From: Alkalispirochaeta americana
Lineage (GTDB): Bacteria; Spirochaetota; Spirochaetia; DSM-27196; Alkalispirochaetaceae
Direction of reading: 5' to 3'
Length of the DNA: 64,000 bases
NCBI RefSeq assembly: GCF_900156105.1
Contig: NZ_FTMS01000013.1
Location: 1 to 64,000 of the forward strand
Made by a program: the position numbers and the translations under genes. The notes below the pieces were generated by a model. The model was not told where the DNA came from. It saw nothing but the letters and a program-made list of their open reading frames with translations, and did not search any database. Positions 51,021-60,416 of this stretch are shown one piece after another. The first letter of the stretch is position 1; every line of letters begins with the position of its first letter.

Positions 51021-53735
51021 CTACTCTGTACCCTGGGCAAGTTCCGCCTGAACCGCTTCCAGGCGACCCAGTTGGTCACGCAGATCCTCGGCCTTGCGGC
51101 GCTCCGCTTCTATTACTTCGGGCCTGGCCTTGGCCAGAAAGCCCTGGCTCTGAAGTTTTCCCTCGGCCTGCTTCAGGGCTTTTGTCGTTTTGGCGATGTG
51201 CTTCTCCACCCGGGCTCTCTGGGCAGCCACATCGATAAGGTCCAGAACAGAAAGGTAGGCCTCAAAGCCGCTTCCCACCACGGTAACAGCTCCCTCGCGG
51301 CGACTTCCGTCAGAACCGATCTCGACTTCGCCGATTCCTGCCAGGAGGGCTACCAGCTCCTGGTTTGCCTGGAAAAAGGCGGCCAGCTCAGGCCGTTCCG
51401 GGGCCGTGCACACGTAGACTCCGAATTTTGTGTTGGGGGGGATGGTAAACTCGCTGCGCATCGTTCGTATCCCCCGGACAAGCTCCTGGAGCGCCCCAAA
51501 ACCGGCCGCTGCGGCGCGGGCCTGGGGGTTTTCCCGTTCCGTCAAGACCGATGGGTACTGGCCGATGATGACCGCTTTGACGGGGTTCAGTTCCCCGGGG
51601 AGTTTTTGGTAGATCTCCTCGGTAATGAAGGGGAGAAAAGGGTGCATCATGCGCAGGGCCTCTTCCAGAACACAGAGGAGGAGGGAGACGCCCCGGTCCT
51701 GTTCCTCCTCGTTCTGCGAGTAGAGGCTGAGCTTGCTTCCTTCGATATACCAGTCACAGAATTCGTTCCAGAAGAAATCGTAGACCGCCCGGGCCGCCTC
51801 GTCCATCCGGTAATTCTTCATGGCCGATTCCACGGTCTTTACGGCCTCGTTGAGACGGAAAAAGATCCATCGATCCAGATCCCGCAGGGTAATCTCCTCC
51901 CGGGGGATCAGGGTGCGTCCTTCGAGGTTCATCAGGAGGTAGCGACTGGCGTTCCAGATTTTGTTGGCGAACTTGCTACCCAGCTGGAAGCTCTCCGAGG
52001 CAATGGGGATATCCTGACCCTGTACGCTCAGATAGGCCAGGGTGAACTTGTGGGCGTCGGCCCCGTATTCTGCCACAATATCCAGGGGATCCAGACCGTT
52101 GCCAAGACTCTTGGACATCTTTCGGCCCTGGGCATCCCGCACCAGGCCGGTGATGTAGATATCCCGAAAGGGGACCTCCCCCATGAACTCAAGCCCTGCC
52201 ATGATCATCCGGGCTACCCAGAAAAAGATGATATCGTATCCGGTCACCAGGGTTGTGGTGGGGTAGTAGGTCGCCAGATCGGGGGTTTTGTCAGGCCAGC
52301 CCAAGGTGCTGAAAGGCCAGAGCCAGCTGGAGAACCAGGTGTCCAGCACGTCCGGATCCTGGCGCAGAGTCCGCCCCTCGTAGGCGGGATCTGTCGTGGG
52401 GTCCGTGCGGCTCACGATCACCTCGCCCGTGGCATCGTCGTACCACACGGGGATACGGTGTCCCCACCAAAGCTGGCGGCTGATGCACCAGTCCCGAATA
52501 TTTTCCAGCCAGTGGGAATAGGTGTTCTCCCAGTGGCGAGGGTAAAACTGGACCTTTCCGTCACGCCAGGCGGTCAGGGCTTTTTCGGCCAGGGGCTTCA
52601 TGCGGACAAACCACTGGGTGCTTCCCCAGGGCTCCACCACGGTGCTGCAACGATAGCAGTGCCCCACCTGGTGAGTGTGTTCGCCAATGCGCACCAGGAA
52701 CCCTCGGGAATCCAGATCCTCCACCACGGCGGCACGCGCCTCTGTGACGGTCATACCGCGATAGCGCTCGGGCGCGTTCTCGTTCATTCGGGCCGAGGCC
52801 GTGAGGAGGTTGATCCGTTCCAGGTTGTGGCGCTCGCCGATCGCCCAGTCGTTGGGGTCATGGGCGGGTGTGATCTTTACCGCGCCACTGCCAAACTCCC
52901 GGTCTACGTAGGAATCCGCCACAATGGGAATGGGTCGATCACAGAGAGGCAAGAGCACCGAGCGTCCCACCAGATGAGCGTAGCGCTCGTCTTCGGGATG
53001 GACCGCCACCGCCGTATCGCCCAGCATCGTCTCGGGTCTTGTGGTGGCTACCTCGATCCAGCCTGCGCTGCCGTCGGCCACGCCCTGGGGTGCATCGGTT
53101 CCGTCGCCGATCACAGGATAGCGAAGGTGCCAGATGCTCCCCTGCTTCTCGGCATGTTCGACCTCGTCGTCCGAGAGAGCCGTCCCGCAACAGGGACACC
53201 AGTTGATCAGATACTCACCACGGTAGATCAGGTCCCGCTCGTAGAGTTGCACAAAGACTTCCCGGACCGCCCGGCTCAGCCCCTCGTCCAGGGTAAAGCG
53301 CTCGCGGTTCCAGTCACAACTGGCTCCGATTTTTTCCAGCTGCCTCGTGATGGTGGCGTGGTGATCCCGCTTTACCTGCCAGGTTCGCTCCAGAAAAGCC
53401 TCGCGCCCCAGTTCTTCCCGGCTGGTCCCCTCTTTCAGGAGCTGCCGCTCCACCACGTTCTGCGTGGCAATTCCAGCATGATCTGTGCCGGGAACCCAGA
53501 GGGTCGGTCGCCCCTGCATGCGCCAGTAGCGAATCAACGTGTCCTGGATACTGTTGTTCAGACCGTGTCCCATGTGCAACACGCCCGTGACGTTGGGAGG
53601 GGGAATAACTATAACAAAGGGATCTTTTCCCTGGTCTCCCGAGGGCTCAAAGTAGTTATTCTCTTTCCACATTCGGTAGATGCGGTCCTCAAAGTCATCG
53701 GCGTGAAACACCTTACTCAGCTCAACGGCCTTCAT
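51021..53735 (-). CDS. valS: Valyl-tRNA synthetase
   Basis: The 904-residue class Ia synthetase has the HIGH-type motif in PPPNVTGVLHMGHGLN (about residue 45), an editing domain with TTRPETMLGDTAVAVHP, the KMSKS motif in GRKMSKSLGNGLDPLD, a tRNA-binding anticodon domain and the C-terminal coiled coil (residues about 840-904, VEKHIAKTTKALKQAEGKL) that is typical of ValRS. GAGGAG lies six bases before the ATG. Length is normal. No T-box leader was found upstream. The two chromate-transporter genes follow on the same strand. Confidence 0.97.
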   Translation of the reverse strand: MKAVELSKVFHADDFEDRIYRMWKENNYFEPSGDQGKDPFVIVIPPPNVTGVLHMGHGLNNSIQDTLIRYWRMQGRPTLWVPGTDHAGIATQNVVERQLLKEGTSREELGREAFLERTWQVKRDHHATITRQLEKIGASCDWNRERFTLDEGLSRAVREVFVQLYERDLIYRGEYLINWCPCCGTALSDDEVEHAEKQGSIWHLRYPVIGDGTDAPQGVADGSAGWIEVATTRPETMLGDTAVAVHPEDERYAHLVGRSVLLPLCDRPIPIVADSYVDREFGSGAVKITPAHDPNDWAIGERHNLERINLLTASARMNENAPERYRGMTVTEARAAVVEDLDSRGFLVRIGEHTHQVGHCYRCSTVVEPWGSTQWFVRMKPLAEKALTAWRDGKVQFYPRHWENTYSHWLENIRDWCISRQLWWGHRIPVWYDDATGEVIVSRTDPTTDPAYEGRTLRQDPDVLDTWFSSWLWPFSTLGWPDKTPDLATYYPTTTLVTGYDIIFFWVARMIMAGLEFMGEVPFRDIYITGLVRDAQGRKMSKSLGNGLDPLDIVAEYGADAHKFTLAYLSVQGQDIPIASESFQLGSKFANKIWNASRYLLMNLEGRTLIPREEITLRDLDRWIFFRLNEAVKTVESAMKNYRMDEAARAVYDFFWNEFCDWYIEGSKLSLYSQNEEEQDRGVSLLLCVLEEALRMMHPFLPFITEEIYQKLPGELNPVKAVIIGQYPSVLTERENPQARAAAAGFGALQELVRGIRTMRSEFTIPPNTKFGVYVCTAPERPELAAFFQANQELVALLAGIGEVEIGSDGSRREGAVTVVGSGFEAYLSVLDLIDVAAQRARVEKHIAKTTKALKQAEGKLQSQGFLAKARPEVIEAERRKAEDLRDQLGRLEAVQAELAQGTE

Positions 53736-53831
53736 AGATTCTCCTCGTGGATTCGGGGTGCCTGAATGGTTCGCACTCTCGGTTGATGGTTTGGTTTATA
53801 TATGTCTGCCATAGTAACAAATCGGACCGTC

Positions 53832-56102
53832 TCAGTCAGCACCCCCGGAGCCCTCCCTGGCATGATCGCCCCCGTACCAGCGGGTGAGCTCATTTTCAGG
53901 ATAATAGTGAGCAAGGATCTCCCGGAAAGAGCCTCCCCGGGCGGCGAATCCCGCCGATCCGGTCTGACAAAGCCCCACGCCGTGACCCCATCCCGCTCCC
54001 TGAAAGACGAAGTACTCCGGCAGAAGATCCTCTTCGTCAGACCCGAAAGAGCCAGCACCTTCGGAACCATCGACAGAGCTGGAGAAAAAGAAAGGGATCA
54101 CCACAAAGAGATTGCTCCGGAGTCCGCCCAGGCGCGAACGGATTGCGTCACGGCGAACCTCGGTCTCGCCCCGGGTGCCCACAAGACGCACCGCTTCAAC
54201 CCGCCCGCTTCGGCCACGCGACCCGGGCAAAACCCGAAGAAGCGATCCAATATCGGCACCTGCGGCAGCGCTGCGAGCTTCGATCTCCTGGCGGGACACG
54301 GCCAGGGTCCAGCGGTAGGCGCTGGCCGAGGCGTAATCGGGGTGAGACGAGTAGCTTTCGGGCCTGCTTCGAATCCACCGGAAAACCTGACCGGGCGACC
54401 GATAATCCTCGTCAAAGGAAAAATGCGGATCCACCACGCTTACCAGAGAAGTAACGCTTCCCCAGACGCTCTCGCTCGATTCCGTGAAGCCTGCCGAGTT
54501 GGCGCTGTAGACTGCATCGATTACGCGCCCGCCCCGAGCAAGGACGTACCCCTCGGTCTTCTCCACAGCGCGGGTTGTCCGGGGGTGTTCCCCCGCAACG
54601 CCCCGATAATAGGCGGAGATCACGGAACTCTGGAGATCAAACCCTCGATGGTGAAAGCGGCTGCGCCTGTGCAGCGTATACGACCGGGCCGCCACAGCTT
54701 GGGCTTTAAGCGCTTCCTCGGGCCACCAGGCGGGCATCTCCGAGGGGACCACCGAGAACAGGTATTCTTCCACGTCGAGATCGTTGATGAGGGAAAACTC
54801 TCCCCTCCCCTCGTCGGGTCGGGGGAAAAGTTCCATGTCCCCGCGATAACTTCTGTCCTCCCGGCCTGCCGAAAACTGCCCCTTGCCATAGGCAAGATCG
54901 AAGACAATAGTGGTGCTGCCAGGATCATCATAGACAAGGCGCAACGGCCCGGCTGCCCGGAGCAGAGGTTCCCCGGCCCCCTCCTCCTGCAGAACCAGGA
55001 CTCCCTCGGCGGGGTCCAGAGATATCTCCAGGACCATTCCTTCCGCTCCTCTGGCCAGGGGGTCTTCTGCCAAAAGCTCCTGGAGAATTTCAAGACGCTC
55101 CGCAGCAGGGTAGTACACCAGATCGGAGGGAACCCGGACTATCCGGAAATCTCCTCCTGCCTTGAGATAGACCGAACGGAGTCCTTCGGCAAGAGCCACA
55201 CGAATGCGGGGAATCTCCAGGAGCTCGTCCTGGCGCGTTGCCACGCGGGGAGGTTCGGCGATACTTCTGCGTTTCTGCACATCGGCCTGACGCGCCACCA
55301 ATAGTTCCGGGTGGGCTTCTTCCCATCGGGCAAGAACCTCCCGAATTTCCTCGCTCCAGGGCAGGGAGAGTGCCGCCCGCTGAAGACGCTCGTAGGCCTG
55401 AGCCCGCTCTCCCCGGGCGTAGTCGGCAAGGGCAAGAGGTTTGAAGGCAGCCGTCAGATTCGCGTCCTGACCCAGGGCTGTCCGAAACGCTTCGGCAGCC
55501 GAGGTCCATTCCAGGTTATCCAGAAATATTTGACCCAGCAGGAAATACCCATAGGGGAGATGTTCTTCCCGGGTCACCGCCTTCTGCAAAGCCTCCCGGG
55601 CTTCCCCGGTCCGGCCCGCGAGAAAGGCTCCCAGCCCTTCCAGAAAAAAGCACTGCCCCGTGCCATTGTCACAGGAGCCGGAAGCAGACGCGGACTCAGC
55701 CTCGGACTCGGACTCGGACCCAGGCCCGGGTCCAGGCCCGGAAAAGGGAAGATCCGGATCAGAAGCCCCCAGAAGAAGCTCTACCAGGAGGCGTTCTTCT
55801 TCGTAGGGTGCTTCCAGATCTGCAGCAACCTCCAGAGCCCGGGTACGTTCCCCGGCCTCGCAGAGCAGGACCAGGAGACTCAGCCGAAGCTCCTGGTCCT
55901 GAGGCGATTCTTCCAGAAGCCGGGAAAGATCCTGGATTACCCCCTCCCGATCCCCCTGATACCACCGGGCGTGGGACGACTCTGCAGCGGGAAGAAGGTG
56001 TGTTGCCATTCCGGCCAGGAACACTCCTGCTACCAGAATCCGGGACAAACGGGACGCCATGATCCTGAAGAGGGGAAAAACAAAAGAAAAAGCAGATTTC
56101 AT
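53832..56102 (-). CDS. SpoIID/LytB-domain protein with TPR-like N-terminus
   Basis: The 756-residue exported protein has a signal peptide (RILVAGVFLAGMATHLLPAA), TPR-like helices (about 30-290), a low-complexity Gly-Pro/Ser-Glu linker (PGPGPGSESESEAESASAS around 130-150), and a SpoIID domain (about 470-720): VVPSEMPAWWPEEALKAQAV, AARSYTLHRR and the catalytic-type region VYSANSAGFTES. SpoIID-type enzymes are peptidoglycan lytic transglycosylases acting on stripped glycans. GGAGA precedes the ATG. The longer frame upstream covers a tandem repeat and is not supported. Confidence 0.85.
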   Translation of the reverse strand: MKSAFSFVFPLFRIMASRLSRILVAGVFLAGMATHLLPAAESSHARWYQGDREGVIQDLSRLLEESPQDQELRLSLLVLLCEAGERTRALEVAADLEAPYEEERLLVELLLGASDPDLPFSGPGPGPGSESESEAESASASGSCDNGTGQCFFLEGLGAFLAGRTGEAREALQKAVTREEHLPYGYFLLGQIFLDNLEWTSAAEAFRTALGQDANLTAAFKPLALADYARGERAQAYERLQRAALSLPWSEEIREVLARWEEAHPELLVARQADVQKRRSIAEPPRVATRQDELLEIPRIRVALAEGLRSVYLKAGGDFRIVRVPSDLVYYPAAERLEILQELLAEDPLARGAEGMVLEISLDPAEGVLVLQEEGAGEPLLRAAGPLRLVYDDPGSTTIVFDLAYGKGQFSAGREDRSYRGDMELFPRPDEGRGEFSLINDLDVEEYLFSVVPSEMPAWWPEEALKAQAVAARSYTLHRRSRFHHRGFDLQSSVISAYYRGVAGEHPRTTRAVEKTEGYVLARGGRVIDAVYSANSAGFTESSESVWGSVTSLVSVVDPHFSFDEDYRSPGQVFRWIRSRPESYSSHPDYASASAYRWTLAVSRQEIEARSAAAGADIGSLLRVLPGSRGRSGRVEAVRLVGTRGETEVRRDAIRSRLGGLRSNLFVVIPFFFSSSVDGSEGAGSFGSDEEDLLPEYFVFQGAGWGHGVGLCQTGSAGFAARGGSFREILAHYYPENELTRWYGGDHAREGSGGAD

Positions 56103-56138
56103 AGACGGGACATCTCCTGGCGCGCCAGCACAACCTCT

Positions 56139-56188
56139 GGCACTGTAACACTGTGGCCGACACTGTGGCACTGTAACACTGTGGCCGT
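56139..56188. repeat. Tandem duplication upstream of the SpoIID gene
   Basis: A 21-base block (GGCACTGTAACACTGTGGCCG) is repeated with a 29-base period, at 56139-56159 and 56168-56188, with a further ACACTGTGG between. The block itself contains ACTGT repeats. It lies in the gap between ppdK and the SpoIID gene, where the promoter of the latter should be. Confidence 0.7.
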
Positions 56189-56277
56189 GATCATACCTGG
56201 CAGGAAAAAAAAGAAAAAGGGCAGGCACCCCTTGCGGAATACCTGCCCCCGATTACGAATGATTAAGACGAACAGTC

Positions 56278-58947
56278 TTAGCGATTCTTCAGCACCGCGT
56301 GAGCCGCCGCAAGGCGTGCGATCGGCACCCGGTAGGGGGAGCAACTCACGTAGTTGAGACCGGTTCGGTAGCAGAACTCCACCGAGCTGGGCTCTCCGCC
56401 GTGCTCTCCACAGATACCTACCTTCAGATCCGGGCGGGCTTTCCGGCCACGCTCGACACCGATCTCCACCAGCTGGCCAACACCGGTCTGATCCAGCACT
56501 GCGAAGGGATCGTGCTCCAGGATCTCGTCCTCCACATACTGGGGAAGGAAGGTTCCCACGTCGTCCCGGCTGTACCCGAAGGTCATCTGGGTAAGGTCGT
56601 TGGTTCCGAAGCTGAAGAACTCTGCTTCCTGGGCTACCTCGTCCGCCGTGAGGGCGGCCCGGGGAATCTCGATCATGGTTCCGATCTTGTACGCAGTGGT
56701 GGTTCCCGCTTCTTCAAAGACCCGGGCAACAACCTTCTCGGCGTTGGCCTTCAGGATCGACAGCTCTTTCACCGCGCCCACCAGGGGGATCATGATCTCG
56801 GGCTCCACTTCCATTCCCTTTTTGGCAACTTCCACAGCGGCGGACATGATCGCCTCGACCTGCATGTCGTATACCTCGGGATAGGTGATTCCCAAACGGC
56901 AACCACGGTGACCCAGCATGGGGTTCAGCTCGTGGAGAGACTCGATTTTGCGCTTCAGTTCGTCCACGCTCACACCGGTGCTCTTGGCGAGCTGCTCGAT
57001 CTGGGCAGCTTCGTGGGGAACAAACTCGTGAAGGGGGGGATCAAGAAGCCGGATCGTGACGGGCAGGCCAGCCATCGCCTCAAAAATGCCGACAAAGTCT
57101 TTTTTCTGAAGGGGCATCAGCTTGGCCAGGGCCGCTTTCCGTGCCTCCACATCCTTGGCTACAATCATTTCGCGGAAGGTTGCGATCTTGTCTTCTTCGA
57201 AGAACATATGCTCCGTGCGGCACAGACCGATTCCCTGGGCCCCGTAGTTGCGGGCAACTGTGGCGTCACCGGGAGTATCGGCGTTGGTGCGGATTCTGAA
57301 GACCTGATCGGTCAGTCCGGGGCGGTTCGCCGTGGTGCGAATCTCGTCGGCCCAGGCAAGGAACTCGTCGAGCTCGCCCTTGAGCTCGGGCTTGATCAGG
57401 GGGAGAGTTCCCTCGAAAACTTCACCGGCGGTACCGTCCATGGTGAAGAAATCACCTTCCTTGTATACCTTGCCCTCAACGGTGAGAGTTTTCTTTGCGT
57501 GGTCAATCTGCAGCGCCTTACATCCTACAATGCTGGGCTTGCCCATTCCACGAGCCACAACAGCAGCGTGGCTGGTCATTCCACCTGTGGAGGTAAGGAT
57601 ACCCTCGGCCACGTGCATACCACCGATGTCCTCGGGGCTGGTCTCGCGCCGAACCAGAAGGACCTTTTTGCCCTTGTTTTTTACCCAGTCCTCGGCCTCG
57701 TCGGCGGTGAAGACGATCTCACCAGCCGCGGCACCGGGAGAGGCGTTGAGTCCCTTGGCGATAACGGGAGCGCTCTTGCGGGCTGCCGGATCGATCATGG
57801 GATGGAACACCTGGTCCAGCTGCTCCGGAGTTACCCGGGTCACGGCCTCTTCCTTTGTGATCAACCCTTCGGCGACCATGTCCACGGCGATCTTGATCGC
57901 TGCAAGACCGGTGCGCTTTCCGTTTCGAGTCTGGAGGATGTAGAGCGTTCCCTGCTGGATGGTGAACTCCAGATCCTGCATGTCCCGGTAGTGCTTCTCA
58001 AGCTTGGAGCGGATATCGTCGAGCTGCTTGTACATCTCGGGGTTGGCGTCGGCCAGGGATTGCAGGGGCTGGGGCGTGCGGATACCAGCCACAACGTCCT
58101 CACCCTGGGCGTTCATCAGGTACTCTCCGTAGAAGTAGTTCTCGCCCGTGGAGGCATCGCGGGTAAAACACACACCGGTTCCGGAGGTGTCGCCCAGGTT
58201 GCCGTAGACCATGGACTGGACGTTCACGGCCGTTCCGATGAGCCCTTTGATGTTATTGAGCCTCCGGTACTTTTCTGCCCGGGGGTTATGCCAGGAGCCA
58301 AAAACAGCGTTGATGGAACCCCAGAGCTGCTCCACGGGATCCTGGGGAAAGTCAGTTCCCACATGGTCGCGGTAGACGGCCTTGTACTTCTCGACGACCT
58401 TCTTGAGGTCCTCCGTGTCCAGGTCCAGGTCTTCCTCTACGCCCTTCTCGGCCTTGACAGAGTTGAGTGCTTCCTCAAACTTCTCGTGATCGCAGCCCTT
58501 TACCACATCGCCGAACATCTGGAGGAAGCGGCGGTAGGCGTCCCAGGCAAAGCGGTCGTTGCCGGAGACCTTGGCGAGTCCCTCGACAGCTTTATCGTTC
58601 ATTCCAAGGTTCAGGACGGTGTCCATCATTCCCGGCATGGAGGCTGCTGCGCCCGAGCGAACCGACACGAGCAAGGGATCGTTGGCATCGCCAAGTTTCT
58701 TGCCCATGAGCTTTTCCAGACGAGCCAGGTGCTCTGCCACTTCTTTCTGCAAGCTCTCGGGATGTTGCTTGTTGTTCTCATAGTAGGCCGCACAAGCCCT
58801 GGTAGAAATGGTGAATCCTGCCGGTACGGGAACGCCCGCGCTGGACATGTCCGCCAGGTTTGCTCCTTTTCCGCCCAAGAGTTCCCGCATGTCTGCGGTT
58901 CCTTCAGCCTTCCCACCACCAAAAAAATAGACGTTCTTCTCTGCCAT
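56278..58947 (-). CDS. ppdK: Pyruvate, phosphate dikinase
   Basis: The 889-residue enzyme has the full three-domain PPDK plan: an ATP-grasp N-terminus (YFFGGGKAEGT, GGKGANLADMSSAGVPVPAG), the phospho-His domain (ILTSTGGMTSHAAVVARGMG with the catalytic His, around residue 455) and the TIM-barrel PEP/pyruvate domain ending with GICGEHGGEPSSVEFC (active-site Cys) and YVSCSPYRVP. It interconverts pyruvate, ATP and phosphate with PEP, AMP and diphosphate, often as a reversible glycolytic step in anaerobes. AGGGGG before the ATG at 58947 supports this start over the longer frame. A 903-codon antisense frame is a codon-bias shadow. Confidence 0.97.
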   Translation of the reverse strand: MAEKNVYFFGGGKAEGTADMRELLGGKGANLADMSSAGVPVPAGFTISTRACAAYYENNKQHPESLQKEVAEHLARLEKLMGKKLGDANDPLLVSVRSGAAASMPGMMDTVLNLGMNDKAVEGLAKVSGNDRFAWDAYRRFLQMFGDVVKGCDHEKFEEALNSVKAEKGVEEDLDLDTEDLKKVVEKYKAVYRDHVGTDFPQDPVEQLWGSINAVFGSWHNPRAEKYRRLNNIKGLIGTAVNVQSMVYGNLGDTSGTGVCFTRDASTGENYFYGEYLMNAQGEDVVAGIRTPQPLQSLADANPEMYKQLDDIRSKLEKHYRDMQDLEFTIQQGTLYILQTRNGKRTGLAAIKIAVDMVAEGLITKEEAVTRVTPEQLDQVFHPMIDPAARKSAPVIAKGLNASPGAAAGEIVFTADEAEDWVKNKGKKVLLVRRETSPEDIGGMHVAEGILTSTGGMTSHAAVVARGMGKPSIVGCKALQIDHAKKTLTVEGKVYKEGDFFTMDGTAGEVFEGTLPLIKPELKGELDEFLAWADEIRTTANRPGLTDQVFRIRTNADTPGDATVARNYGAQGIGLCRTEHMFFEEDKIATFREMIVAKDVEARKAALAKLMPLQKKDFVGIFEAMAGLPVTIRLLDPPLHEFVPHEAAQIEQLAKSTGVSVDELKRKIESLHELNPMLGHRGCRLGITYPEVYDMQVEAIMSAAVEVAKKGMEVEPEIMIPLVGAVKELSILKANAEKVVARVFEEAGTTTAYKIGTMIEIPRAALTADEVAQEAEFFSFGTNDLTQMTFGYSRDDVGTFLPQYVEDEILEHDPFAVLDQTGVGQLVEIGVERGRKARPDLKVGICGEHGGEPSSVEFCYRTGLNYVSCSPYRVPIARLAAAHAVLKNR

Positions 58948-59014
58948 AGAAAAAATTTCCCCCTGGAATGTTATGGTTGCACAAATCGATTGATACAATT
59001 GCAACAGTAAACGA

Positions 59015-59069
59015 AAGGCCCCCTGCTGTCAACTGATCGTTGTGATCGGTTGACACGCGAAGGGGCCTT
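59015..59069. terminator. Large nested hairpin between ppdK and the sigma-factor gene
   Basis: AAGGCCCC (59015-59022) pairs with GGGGCCTT (59062-59069), and within lies GTCAAC-t-GATC-loop-GATC-g-GTTGAC (59028-59054), an almost perfect second stem. It follows the sigma-factor stop by about 32 bases on the minus strand. The T-run after it is short (TCGTTT), so it may be a weak terminator or an RNA-processing element. A further inverted pair GGTTGCA/TGCAAC (about 58974-59005) lies before ppdK. Confidence 0.5.
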
Positions 59070-59100
59070 GGTGTAATGCGAAACGGGTCAGCCAGGCCGA

Positions 59101-59982
59101 TCAGGCCACGTAGGCTTCCAGATACTGCGCCCGACGCGGGCTCTGGAGCTGGCGGAGGGCTTTTTTCTCGATCTGACGGATGCGCTCCTTGGTGAGGCCA
59201 TAGCGGTCACCAATCTCTTTCAGTGAAAGGGGACTCCGTCCGTTCAGACCAAAGCGAAACCGGATGATGTCAGCCTCTTTCTCCGTGAGGGTAGTGAGCG
59301 CCTTGTCTATATCGGTCTTGAGCGCCCGCTCGATCATGAGAGCCTCCGGCTGAACATACTGCTTGTCCTCGATGAAGTCTCCCAGCATGGAAGAGTCCTT
59401 TTCGTTGTATACCGGTGTCTCCAGGGAGATCATGTCCCGGGATATCCCCACCAGATCGGCCACGTGCTCGGGCGTCATGTCCAGGGTCCGGGCAATTTCC
59501 CGCAACTCTGCTTCTTCACCCCTGGTACCGGTGATCTCCTTGCGGACTTTTTCGATCTGCACCAACTCGTTTGCCCTGTTCAGAGGCAGCCGGATCATCC
59601 GCGATTTCTCGCAGATCGCCTTGAGAATCGCCTGACGAATCCACCAGACTGCGTAGGATATGAAGTGGTACCCTTTCTCCACGTCGAATCGGTCAATCGC
59701 GTTCATAAGACCAATGTTCCCCTCACTGATCAGATCTGACAGAGGGAGGCCCTGGTTTTGGTATTTTTTTGCCACGTTCACCACGAAGCGGAGATTTGCG
59801 TTTATCAGAACCTCTTTGGAGGCCTCATCGCCGGCAGCAACCCGCCGTGCATGTTCCACTTCCTCTTCCCGTGTGAGCAGGGGAATGCGGTTGATTTCTT
59901 TCAGGTATATGGAGAGCACATTCTCGTCATCGCGAACGGGAGCGTTCACGGTCACATGCTTTTTTGTCATTGTTGTCGTCAT
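59101..59982 (-). CDS. RpoS/RpoD-type (group 2-like) sigma-70 factor
   Basis: The 293-residue protein has region 1.2 (SIYLKEINRIPLLTREEEVE), region 2 with DLISEGNIGLMNAIDRFDVE and the -10 recognition segment FISYAVWWIRQAI, region 3 and region 4 with the helix-turn-helix SLKEIGDRYGLTKERIRQIE. Region 1.1 and the large insert of primary RpoD are missing, as in stationary-phase RpoS of other spirochaetes. AGGAGG lies five bases before the ATG, and a consensus sigma-54 promoter lies just upstream. I infer an alternative, not a housekeeping, sigma. Confidence 0.88.
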   Translation of the reverse strand: MTTTMTKKHVTVNAPVRDDENVLSIYLKEINRIPLLTREEEVEHARRVAAGDEASKEVLINANLRFVVNVAKKYQNQGLPLSDLISEGNIGLMNAIDRFDVEKGYHFISYAVWWIRQAILKAICEKSRMIRLPLNRANELVQIEKVRKEITGTRGEEAELREIARTLDMTPEHVADLVGISRDMISLETPVYNEKDSSMLGDFIEDKQYVQPEALMIERALKTDIDKALTTLTEKEADIIRFRFGLNGRSPLSLKEIGDRYGLTKERIRQIEKKALRQLQSPRRAQYLEAYVA

Positions 59983-60004
59983 TATTGCCTCCTGGTACTA
60001 TACA

Positions 60005-60020
60005 AGCAACTTCCGTGCCA
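60005..60020 (-). promoter_or_regulatory. Sigma-54 promoter of the sigma-factor gene
   Basis: The minus strand reads TGGCACG-GAAG-TTGCT, which matches the sigma-54 consensus TGGCACG-N4-TTGCW at every fixed base, with GG-N10-GC. The -12 C is at 60006, so transcription should begin near 59994, directly before the AGGAGG at 59993-59988 and the ATG at 59982. The leader would be about 12 bases. Confidence 0.65.
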
Positions 60021-60150
60021 TCCTGCGCAAATCACCCTAAAAGCAATCTATCTCGTTGCTACACAAAACATTACGTTTCTTCAACCAAAGCCCTTGGTGC
60101 TATCAGATTGTTTCTCTGGCGAGACATTTTGACCCACACCGGACCGATCG

Positions 60151-60172
60151 CCAAAAAAGCGGGTTTTTTTGG
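60151..60172. other. Symmetrical A/T-arm hairpin in the sigma-groS gap
   Basis: CCAAAAAA-GCGGGT-TTTTTTGG is a perfect 8-bp inverted repeat with a 6-base centre. The rest of the 434-base gap 59983-60416 holds the sigma-54 promoter and the groS promoter but no gene. The hairpin may insulate the two divergent transcripts or bind a regulator. Confidence 0.35.
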
Positions 60173-60330
60173 CCCATTCCAGACCTGAAAAGGGGGAAAA
60201 AGCGGGTGACCTCCGGTAAATTCTGAGCCTCTCCTGGGTTATTCCGGCAGTCCTCCCCGGCCAGGCGGGAAAAAACACGAACAAACCAGTCTCTTCACGT
60301 GGCGAATGCCCGGGATAACTCTGTTTTTTC

Positions 60331-60359
60331 TTGACCCCGCGACAGTCCATCGGTATATT
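60331..60359 (+). promoter_or_regulatory. groS promoter
   Basis: TTGACC (60331-60336) and TATATT (60354-60359) with 17 bases between, 58 bases before the groS ATG. No CIRCE (HrcA) inverted repeat was seen downstream. Confidence 0.65.
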
Positions 60360-60416
60360 TCGGAGCGGATAATTTCTCCACAGAATTATAAACACATAGA
60401 ATTACAGGAGGACAGC

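Noticed and set aside
50928-53765. A 945-codon open frame antisense to valS
   Set aside because: valS on the other strand has every class Ia motif. The antisense frame is a codon-bias shadow.
53736-53831. T-box riboswitch before valS
   Set aside because: The gap is 96 bases and has no T-box sequence or specifier stem, too short for a T-box leader.
56299-59010. A 903-codon open frame antisense to ppdK
   Set aside because: It mirrors the ppdK codon positions, has no ribosome binding site and no protein-like motifs. Long antisense frames are common opposite highly expressed GC-rich genes.
60360-60416. CIRCE element before groS
   Set aside because: No TTAGCACTC-N9-GAGTGCTAA-like inverted repeat is present.
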